A DNA stretch of 64,000 nt from an uncultured Collinsella sp. (lineage in GTDB: Bacteria; Actinomycetota; Coriobacteriia; Coriobacteriales; Coriobacteriaceae), in NCBI GenBank assembly GCA_902496115.1, contig CABUZK010000001.1:1-64000 (forward strand), written 5' to 3'. The position numbers and the translations under genes were made by a program. Position 1 is the stretch's first letter. The number at the start of each line of letters is the position of its first letter. Below, piece after piece: positions 58,158 through 64,000 of this stretch. The notes under the pieces are model-generated. The model saw nothing but the letters and a program-made list of their open reading frames with translations, did no database searches and was not told where the DNA came from.

Positions 58158-58895
58158 ATGGGCTTCTTTGACAAGATGTTCGAGAAGAAAGAGTGCGCGA
58201 TTTGCGGTACCGAGCTGGGGCTTCTCGGCAAGACCAAGATCAACGAAGGCTACCTGTGCAAAGAGTGCGCCGGAAAGCTCTCCCCCTACTTCCACGGCTA
58301 TCGCTCCAGCACCGCGGACGATATCCGTGAGCAACTCGCCTACCGCGAGGCCAATGCCGAACGCCTGGCGTCGTTCAACCCCACGCGCACGCTCTCTGCC
58401 GGGCGAACCAACATCATGCTCGATGAGGACGCGGGCCTGCTGATCATCACTTCGCAGAGCCGCTGGCGCGACGCCAATCCCGACATCATCGAGTTCTCGC
58501 AGGTACTCGGCTGCGATATGGATATCGACGAGCACCGCACCGAAATCTATCGCGAGACAAAAGACGGCGAGCGCGAGAGCTACAATCCGCCGCGCTACGA
58601 CCTGGATTACGACTTTAACCTGACCATCCACGTCAACACGCCGTACTTTACCGAGATCAACCTGCGCGTGAACGACTCCACCATCGATCAGCGCGGTTCC
58701 ATCGAATACCGCGAGGCCAAGCGCCAGGCAACCGAGGTCCGCGACGCGCTGGTGCAGCTGCGTCAGGAAACGCGCGACAGCGTCGTGGCCGCTAAGGCCC
58801 CCAAGACCGCGGTCACCTGCCCCTTCTGCGGTGCAACCACCATTCCCGATGCCAGCGGGCGCTGCGAATACTGCGGCGGCGCCATCGGCGCATAG
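58158..58895 (+). CDS. DUF4428-containing zinc-finger protein
   Basis: A 245-residue cytoplasmic protein. The N-terminal DUF4428 zinc domain is CAICGTELGLLGKTKINEGYLCKECAGKLSP. The middle is a beta-rich PH-like region (NIMLDEDAGLLIITSQSRWRDANPDIIEFSQVLGCD). The C-terminus is a zinc ribbon (CPFCGATTIPDASGRCEYCGGAIGA). GGGAGG precedes the ATG. It heads a run with the zinc-ribbon membrane protein and the SPFH protein, spaced 24 and 48 bases, probably an operon. Confidence 0.85.
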   Translation: MGFFDKMFEKKECAICGTELGLLGKTKINEGYLCKECAGKLSPYFHGYRSSTADDIREQLAYREANAERLASFNPTRTLSAGRTNIMLDEDAGLLIITSQSRWRDANPDIIEFSQVLGCDMDIDEHRTEIYRETKDGERESYNPPRYDLDYDFNLTIHVNTPYFTEINLRVNDSTIDQRGSIEYREAKRQATEVRDALVQLRQETRDSVVAAKAPKTAVTCPFCGATTIPDASGRCEYCGGAIGA

Positions 58896-58919
58896 CCTCC
58901 GGCAGCGAAAGGACCGATC

Positions 58920-60242
58920 ATGGCCTTCGAGAGCGTCAACTATCAGTGCCCCGCGTGTGGCGGCCCCCTTCACTTTGCCAGTGCCGAGCAAAAGCTCGTC
59001 TGCGACTACTGCGATTCGCGTTTTGAAGTCGAAGAAGTCGAGGCCCTCTATCGCGAGCGCCAGGACAAGGCAGATGCCAAAGCCGATGCCGCAGCCGCGG
59101 CCCCCAAGCCTGCTGTCGACGATGCCGTGCAGGAGCTGGCTCAAAACGCCGGCTACATCTGCTCGTCGTGCGGCGCCGAGCTCGTGTCCGACGGCACCGT
59201 CGCCGTCACCACCTGCCCGTACTGCGGCAACTCCGCCGTGGCACCCGGCCAGCTCTCGGGCGACTTCTCACCCGACCTGGTGATTCCGTTTAAGCTCGGG
59301 CGCGACGATGTCATGGCCGCGCTCAAAGACCACTACAAGGGTAAAATCCTGCTGCCCAAGAGCTTTGTCACCGGCAACCACATCGACGAGGTCCAAGGCG
59401 TTTACGTGCCGTTTTGGCTCTACGGCGCCCGCGTTGACGGCGAAGTGTACTTTGACGCGACCAACGAGACCGTGACCGAGGAATCCGACCGCACCGTCAC
59501 GACCACCGACCACTACGACGCCTACCGTAAGGGCAATATCTCGTTTGAGCGCGTGCCCGTCGACGGATCGTCCAAGATGCCCGACGGCCACATGGACGCC
59601 ATCGAGCCGTTTGACTACGACGCGCTGCGCCCGTTCTCGGTCGCCTATATGCCCGGCTACATCGCCAACCGCTATGACGAGGATTGCGAAACCTGCAAGG
59701 CGCGCGCCGAGCGCCGCATGGAGGAGAGCACGATCTCAGCCCTGCGCGAGACCGTCGTCGACGAGTACGACGACGCCACGGTCGAAAGCAAGCAGCTCGA
59801 CTACACCTGGGAAGAAAACGATTATGCTCTGTTCCCCGTGTGGATGCTCTCTACCTCGTGGAACGGCAAGAGTTACCTGTTTGCCATGAACGGCCAAACC
59901 GGCCGCATGGTCGGCGAGCTTCCCTGCTCCAAGCCCAAGCTCGCTATCGCCTCGGTGCTGTTCTTTGCGATCGGATTTGTCCTTTCCCAGATTCTCTTTA
60001 TGGGCGAGAACGCCTTCGATCCGGATTACCTCACCTTTGATGTCGAGGGCATCCTCATCAACATCGTCGCGCCGCTGATCATCGTGATCATCGCAGACGT
60101 GCTGCTGGTAGGCCAGCTCAAGACGGCCAACGAGGCCACCCACGCCGACTGCTACTGCGGCGAGCTCGACCTGACCGAGAAGCACGACACCTTCAGCCAC
60201 ACCGAGACCACCGTTGTCATGAAGGACAACAAGGACGATTAG
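58920..60242 (+). CDS. Zinc-ribbon membrane protein (YdjG/TFIIB-ribbon-like)
   Basis: A 440-residue protein. Two zinc ribbons open it (CPACGGPLHFASAEQKLVCDYCDSRF and CSSCGAELVSDGTVAVTTCPYCGNSAV), separated by an Ala-rich helix. A large soluble region follows (IPFKLGRDDVMAALKDHYKGKILLPKSFV, VYVPFWLYGA), then two membrane helices (IASVLFFAIGFVLSQILF and ILINIVAPLIIVIIADVLLVG). The layout matches zinc-ribbon proteins encoded beside SPFH and PspA-type genes, as in Bacillus ydjG-ydjI, implying a part in membrane stress or lipid domains. Function is inferred from that resemblance. Confidence 0.8.
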   Translation: MAFESVNYQCPACGGPLHFASAEQKLVCDYCDSRFEVEEVEALYRERQDKADAKADAAAAAPKPAVDDAVQELAQNAGYICSSCGAELVSDGTVAVTTCPYCGNSAVAPGQLSGDFSPDLVIPFKLGRDDVMAALKDHYKGKILLPKSFVTGNHIDEVQGVYVPFWLYGARVDGEVYFDATNETVTEESDRTVTTTDHYDAYRKGNISFERVPVDGSSKMPDGHMDAIEPFDYDALRPFSVAYMPGYIANRYDEDCETCKARAERRMEESTISALRETVVDEYDDATVESKQLDYTWEENDYALFPVWMLSTSWNGKSYLFAMNGQTGRMVGELPCSKPKLAIASVLFFAIGFVLSQILFMGENAFDPDYLTFDVEGILINIVAPLIIVIIADVLLVGQLKTANEATHADCYCGELDLTEKHDTFSHTETTVVMKDNKDD

Positions 60243-60290
60243 CCATTCTGACCAATACCACCCGGCCTTTGACGAGAAAGGAAGATCACC

Positions 60291-61532
60291 ATGGGACTCT
60301 TGAAAGCTGGATTGGGTGCTGCCGGCGGCGTCATGGCCGACCAGTGGAAGGAATTTATCTATTGCGAATCGATGCCCGCTGACGTCTTGGCCTGCAAGGG
60401 CAGCAAGCGCACCGGCGGCCGCAGCTCCAACACGCGCGGCGAGGACAACGTCATCTCCAACGGCTCCGTCATCGCCGTCAACGACGGCCAGGGCATGCTC
60501 GTGGTGCAAAACGGCAAGATCATCGAGGTCGCGCTGGAGCCCGGCGAGTTCGTCTTTGACACCGGCAGCGAGCCGAGCGTCTTTAGCGGCAACCTGGGCG
60601 ACTCCATCAAGGAGACGTTCGCCAATATCGGCAGCCGCTTTACCTTTGGCGGCGACGCAGGCAAGGACCAGCGCGTCTACTTCATCAACACCAAGGAGAT
60701 CATCGGTAACAAGTACGGCACCGCCTCGCCCGTGCCTTTCCGCGTGGTCGATAACAACATTGGCCTGGACGTCGACATCTCCGTTCGCTGCAACGGCGAG
60801 TATTCGTACCGCATCACCAACCCGCTGCTGTTCTACACCAACGTGTGCGGCAACGTGACCGATAGCTACACGCGCGATAAGATCGACAGCCAGCTTAAGT
60901 CCGAGCTGCTCACCGCCCTGCAGCCCGCCTTTGCCAAGATCTCGGAAATGGGCATTCGCTACAGCGCCATCCCCGGTCACACCACCGAGCTCGCCCGCGC
61001 GCTCAACGAGGTCCTCTCGGCCGACTGGCGCGACCTGCGCGGTGTCGAGATCGTGAGCTTTGGCGTCAACTCCATCGCCGCTTCGCAAGAAGACGAGCAG
61101 ATGATCAAGGACCTGCAGAAGGCCGCGGTCATGCGCGATCCCACCATGGCGGCCGCCAACATCGCCAGCGCCCAGAGCGATGCGATGCGCGCGGCAGCCG
61201 CCAACCCCAACGGCGCGATGGCCGGCTTTATGGGCATGGGCATGGCAGGTGGCATGGGCGGCATGAATGCCAGTCAGCTGTTCGCCGCCGGCCAGGCACA
61301 GCAGCAGGCTGCCCCGCAGCCGGCTCCGGCTTCCACCCCCGCACCGGCACCCGCTGCCGCACCTGCGGCCGGCGCATGGACCTGCAGCTGCGGCGCCACC
61401 AACACCGGCAAGTTCTGCTCCGAGTGCGGCAGCCCCGCACCCGCCCCGGCACCAGCCAAGTGGTTCTGCCCCAACTGCGGCAGCGAAAACGGCGGCAAGT
61501 TCTGCAGCAACTGCGGAACGCCCAGGCCCTAA
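60291..61532 (+). CDS. SPFH-domain protein with C-terminal zinc ribbons (YdjI-like)
   Basis: A 413-residue membrane-associated scaffold. The SPFH/virion-core-like domain fills residues 1-300 (QWKEFIYCESMPADVLACKGSKRT, NDGQGMLVVQNGKIIEVALEPGEFVFDTGSEPSVFSG, VPFRVVDNNIGLDVDISVRCNGEYSYRITNP). A Gly/Met-rich and Ala/Pro-rich linker follows, then two zinc ribbons (WTCSCGATNTGKFCSECGSP and WFCPNCGSENGGKFCSNCGTP). This architecture matches Bacillus YdjI, which recruits membrane-stress proteins. GAAAGGAAG precedes ATG 60291. It is third in the DUF4428/zinc-ribbon/SPFH run. Confidence 0.88.
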   Translation: MGLLKAGLGAAGGVMADQWKEFIYCESMPADVLACKGSKRTGGRSSNTRGEDNVISNGSVIAVNDGQGMLVVQNGKIIEVALEPGEFVFDTGSEPSVFSGNLGDSIKETFANIGSRFTFGGDAGKDQRVYFINTKEIIGNKYGTASPVPFRVVDNNIGLDVDISVRCNGEYSYRITNPLLFYTNVCGNVTDSYTRDKIDSQLKSELLTALQPAFAKISEMGIRYSAIPGHTTELARALNEVLSADWRDLRGVEIVSFGVNSIAASQEDEQMIKDLQKAAVMRDPTMAAANIASAQSDAMRAAAANPNGAMAGFMGMGMAGGMGGMNASQLFAAGQAQQQAAPQPAPASTPAPAPAAAPAAGAWTCSCGATNTGKFCSECGSPAPAPAPAKWFCPNCGSENGGKFCSNCGTPRP

Positions 61533-61612
61533 CCCCTCTATCTGGTAATTGGCGGGGGATCCGCCACCCCCGCATTTGCTTCTATGGGTTTCGTTCGATA
61601 AAGGAGGACACC

Positions 61613-62455
61613 ATGAAGACAACGTTCAAAAAGTCCGCGCTCGCATTCCTGACATGTATCTTGGCGCTCGCCTTTGCCCTGACGGGCTGCAGCGGCGGCG
61701 GCAAAGACCCCAAGGCCAACTTCGTCGGCAGCTGGCAGTACTCGGGTGGAACCTTGGACGGCGAAGAGCTCACCGATGAGTACATGGATATGCTCAAGGA
61801 GTGGGGCCTCAACTGTATCCTGATCCTCGACGAAGACGGCACGGGCGTCCTCGACATGTTCCTTGAGGTCGCCGACCTGAAATGGGAGGCCAAGGACGCC
61901 ACCACCGTAACGATTACCGCCGAAGATGAGTCGCACGACCTGAAGCTCAAGGACGACAAGCTCGTCCTCGAGGTGGAAGGCGACAAGATTATCTTTACGA
62001 AGTCCGACAAGGATCTGTCCGGTACGGTGAAGAAGGATCGCGAGAACGCCGAGAAGGAAGAAGAGATCGATGAGGCCGTCGAAGACGACGACGTCCAGAG
62101 CATCGAAATCTCCCCCGCCGTCACCGTCGCCGATGACGACCTGTGCACCATCACCATCACCGAGAAGTTCAAGGACGACTGGGGCGACATCGGCTTTGTC
62201 GTCAACATCACCAACAAGAGCGACAAGGACCTGACCTTCTACGCTCCTTCCGGCAAGACCAACGTCAACGGCACCATGAAGGAACCCTGGTTCTCGGCTC
62301 ACCTGATGCCCGGCACCAACGCCACCGAGGAATTCACGTTCTCGAGCGGCGAGCTTGACAGCCTTGACGACCTCGTCAATACGACCATCGGCATCGACGC
62401 CTACCTGACCGATTCCTACGAGGACGTCGCCTCCTACAGCGCAACCATCGCGTAA
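61613..62455 (+). CDS. Lipoprotein of unknown function
   Basis: A 280-residue surface lipoprotein: signal MKTTFKKSALAFLTCILALA with lipobox LTGC (Cys26). The mature protein begins SGGGKDPKANFVGSWQYSGG, a lipocalin-like opening (FVGSWQYSGGTLDGEEL and TVTITAEDESHDLKLKDDKLVLEVEGDKIIFTKSD) typical of small bacterial beta-barrel lipoproteins, followed by an acidic linker and a second beta region (FKDDWGDIGFVVNITNKSDKDLTFYA). AAAGGAGG precedes ATG 61613. It follows the SPFH gene by 80 bases and may belong to the same unit. Confidence 0.78.
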   Translation: MKTTFKKSALAFLTCILALAFALTGCSGGGKDPKANFVGSWQYSGGTLDGEELTDEYMDMLKEWGLNCILILDEDGTGVLDMFLEVADLKWEAKDATTVTITAEDESHDLKLKDDKLVLEVEGDKIIFTKSDKDLSGTVKKDRENAEKEEEIDEAVEDDDVQSIEISPAVTVADDDLCTITITEKFKDDWGDIGFVVNITNKSDKDLTFYAPSGKTNVNGTMKEPWFSAHLMPGTNATEEFTFSSGELDSLDDLVNTTIGIDAYLTDSYEDVASYSATIA

Positions 62456-62505
62456 CGGCACGTAACATCAGCCGCGGGTTGGCGGACACATCCGCGCACA
62501 TGTCA

Positions 62506-62545
62506 GGCGGGGCCGCAGGAGTTGATCCTGCGGCCCCGCCGCTTT
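62506..62545 (+). terminator. Intrinsic terminator after the lipoprotein gene
   Basis: Perfect 15-bp stem GGCGGGGCCGCAGGA with loop GTTGA, then GCTTTA. Confidence 0.82.
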
Positions 62546-62571
62546 ATGCCGACAGCACTGCCCATACAAGC

Positions 62572-62612
62572 AGGCCTCCCGCCGTTTTCTGATGCAAAAC
62601 GGCGGGAGGCCT
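62572..62612 (-). terminator. Hairpin behind the response-regulator gene
   Basis: Perfect 17-bp arms AGGCCTCCCGCCGTTTT and complement with a 7-base loop. It lies 34 bases after the response-regulator stop on the minus strand. It lacks a downstream T tract on that strand, but the A/T pairs near the loop are typical. Confidence 0.6.
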
Positions 62613-62645
62613 ATCTTTGGCGTTGGAGCACGGGCGGCGCACCGA

Positions 62646-63269
62646 CTACGGGCGCTCCATATTGGGGACGATGCTGCCTTCGGTCACCGCATGCACGGCA
62701 AGACGCATGATGTTGTCGTAGCCAGTCTTACTCAGGATCTCCGAGATGCGGCGCTTGATGGTGCCCTCGCTCATAAACAGCTCGGCCGCGATCTCGCGGC
62801 GGCTCTTGCCCTCGCAGGCAAGGCGCAAAATCGACAGCTCGACATCGTCGAGTGCCGCCGTGCCCGAAAAAATGCTCTCGGGCGGCTTGGGAAACGTGCA
62901 ATAGCCCGCCAGCGTGGAGCGCATCACGGCGAACAGCTCGTCGATACCGACGTTCTTGTACACAAAGCTATCGACGCCCGCCTCGCGGGCCTGATCGACA
63001 AAGGTGATCTCGGGCATGCCGGTCATGATAATGATGCGACACTCGGGCAGCTGCTCCTTGATGCGCGCCGCCGCCACGATGCCGTTGGAATCATGTTCGG
63101 TGCATACGTCCATCAGTATCATGTCCGGGCGCTCCCTGAGCGCGACACCCAAGGCCTCGGAGGCATCGGCGATGGCGGAAACAACGGTCATATCGGGCTG
63201 GTCGCCAACGGAGCGCGCCAGGCTCTCGCGCAGGATGGCCTGGTCTTCGACAATTAACACGCGGATCAT
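62646..63269 (-). CDS. NarL/LuxR-type response regulator
   Basis: A 207-residue response regulator. The receiver domain (1-120) has the acidic pair VEDQ and the phosphorylated Asp54 in MILMDVCTEHDSNG, with IIIMTGMP and SFVYKN completing the switch region. The LuxR-type HTH is at 140-200 (LDDVELSILRLACEGKSRREIAAELFMSEGTIKRRISEILSKTGYDNIMRLAVHA). The ATG overlaps the kinase stop (ATGA), so both are made together. Signal and targets are unknown. Confidence 0.93.
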   Translation of the reverse strand: MIRVLIVEDQAILRESLARSVGDQPDMTVVSAIADASEALGVALRERPDMILMDVCTEHDSNGIVAAARIKEQLPECRIIIMTGMPEITFVDQAREAGVDSFVYKNVGIDELFAVMRSTLAGYCTFPKPPESIFSGTAALDDVELSILRLACEGKSRREIAAELFMSEGTIKRRISEILSKTGYDNIMRLAVHAVTEGSIVPNMERP

Positions 63270-64000
63270 GAGCTTCTCCTTTGGACCGTGGTGCTGGAGG
63301 CGAGCGGAATGGATACCGCAAGCGTAAAGGGCGGGGCGGCGTGGACCTCCAGGCTGCCACCCAGATCTTGCGCGACATGCCTCATACCTGGGATACCCGT
63401 TCCCTCGCGATACGATACGGGGGCCGGGGACCCGTCGTTAGAAATCGTCATGCGCGCGACGGCGTCAGCATCCGTCCCCTCCTGCCACAGGCGTACATGG
63501 ACCCGATGCGCCTGCGCATGCTTGGTGGCATTGGTCGAGGCCTCGCGAATGATCTGCAAAAATGCGACGGCGACACGCGCGTCCTCAGGCAGCGCGCCCT
63601 CAACATCGATCTGCACACTCACCAGGCCAAAAGCATGGACGATATCACCCAGCTGCTCTGCAGGCTCGCTAGCACCGCCACTGCGCAAATCGGCGGCGAT
63701 TGAGCGCAGCAACGGGTCAATCTGCTTGAGCGACTCATCGTCCAGACGTCCCTCCTCCAAATAGCGATGAAGAATGGACAGGCGCTGCCCGATCACGTCG
63801 TGCACGCGGGCACGCATACGTAGGTAGGCCGCATTGTCGGCAACCTTTTTAACTTCTTCGATCTGGGCCTGGAGCTCTTGGCCCGCAAGCTCAAGCAGGT
63901 GGTTGGCTTGCGCCAGGCGGTCGTAGGCGTGTGCGTATTCCGTCACGTCCAGGCCGATAATGCGCTCAAAGAGGCGGCCCGAAACCATAACCTCGTCGTG
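63266..64000 (-). CDS. Sensor histidine kinase, NarX/DesK type (5' partial)
   Basis: At least 244 residues; the frame stays open to the right edge, so the sensing domain lies beyond 64000. A coiled linker (LAQANHLLELAGQELQAQIEEVKKVADNAAYLRMRA) leads to the HisKA_3 phosphoacceptor region RARVHDVIGQRLSILHRYL and the HATPase_c domain with REASTNATKHAQAHRVHV (N box) and ISNDGSPAPVSYREGTGIPGMRHVAQDLGGSLEV (G boxes). It phosphorylates the response regulator encoded immediately downstream. Confidence 0.9.
   Translation of the reverse strand, partial: HDEVMVSGRLFERIIGLDVTEYAHAYDRLAQANHLLELAGQELQAQIEEVKKVADNAAYLRMRARVHDVIGQRLSILHRYLEEGRLDDESLKQIDPLLRSIAADLRSGGASEPAEQLGDIVHAFGLVSVQIDVEGALPEDARVAVAFLQIIREASTNATKHAQAHRVHVRLWQEGTDADAVARMTISNDGSPAPVSYREGTGIPGMRHVAQDLGGSLEVHAAPPFTLAVSIPLASSTTVQRRSS

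Overview
The window looks like chromosome from a gut actinobacterium of the class Coriobacteriia, most likely Collinsella or a close relative. This is inferred from high-GC genes with C/G-ending codons, the actinobacterial dnaK-grpE-dnaJ-hspR order, several PTS sugar systems, Ni-hydrogenase maturation genes, small ferredoxins, and families I associate with this group (a DUF5692-like membrane protein, DUF956 beside a mannose PTS). No search was possible, so taxonomy and family names rest on reading the proteins.

Layout. 1-1200: C-terminal PASTA tail of a probable Ser/Thr kinase, and a tRNA-Arg(CCT) whose 3' end and terminator are duplicated. 1188-4470 (minus): mannose-family PTS manX-manY-manZ followed by a DUF956 gene. 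4876-10095: hypA, a 925-residue Fe-S/flavin oxidoreductase, and divergently a TetR regulator with a polytopic membrane protein. 10334-16025: two unrecognised membrane-anchored proteins, a small Pro/Ala-rich protein and clpB. 16327-23399 (minus): an aconitase-family hydratase and the dnaK, grpE, dnaJ, hspR chaperone block. 23909-28052: a 2[4Fe-4S] ferredoxin and the de novo NAD operon nadA-nadB-nadC-niaR. 28295-36819: an unrecognised gene, trxA, a small helical protein, nikR, hypF-hypC-hypD-hypE, a HAD phosphatase and a lipoprotein. 37053-56534: carbohydrate region with a glucose-type EIIA, a GH1 phospho-beta-glucosidase, AraC and RpiR regulators around a GH106-like hydrolase, pyrE, a ROK kinase, two GH140/DUF5060-type hydrolases, an MFS transporter, TetR, a bgl-type PTS EIIBC, an alpha/beta hydrolase and a DUF1593 protein. 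56817-64000: an AAA ATPase cassette, a zinc-ribbon/SPFH membrane-stress-like cluster, a lipoprotein and a NarL-type two-component system cut by the window end.

How the genes work together. The Hyp proteins and NikR point to an NiFe hydrogenase encoded elsewhere. NiaR probably represses its own NAD operon through a perfect palindrome lying over the nadA -35/spacer. clpB and dnaK share an almost identical upstream box, the obvious candidate for HspR control. EIIBC (51505-52932) lacks a IIA domain and could take phosphate from the free EIIA at 37053-37589, linking transport to the phospho-beta-glucosidase.

The most unusual content is non-coding. There are many small palindromic elements, mostly at gene 3' ends or bracketing genes. 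Several families keep a constant core while the two arms change together between copies. Others are a pair of about 210-300 bp structured elements that appear to covary, and three 45-bp hairpins repeated at exactly 80-bp spacing. Those elements are the best candidates here for something undescribed.
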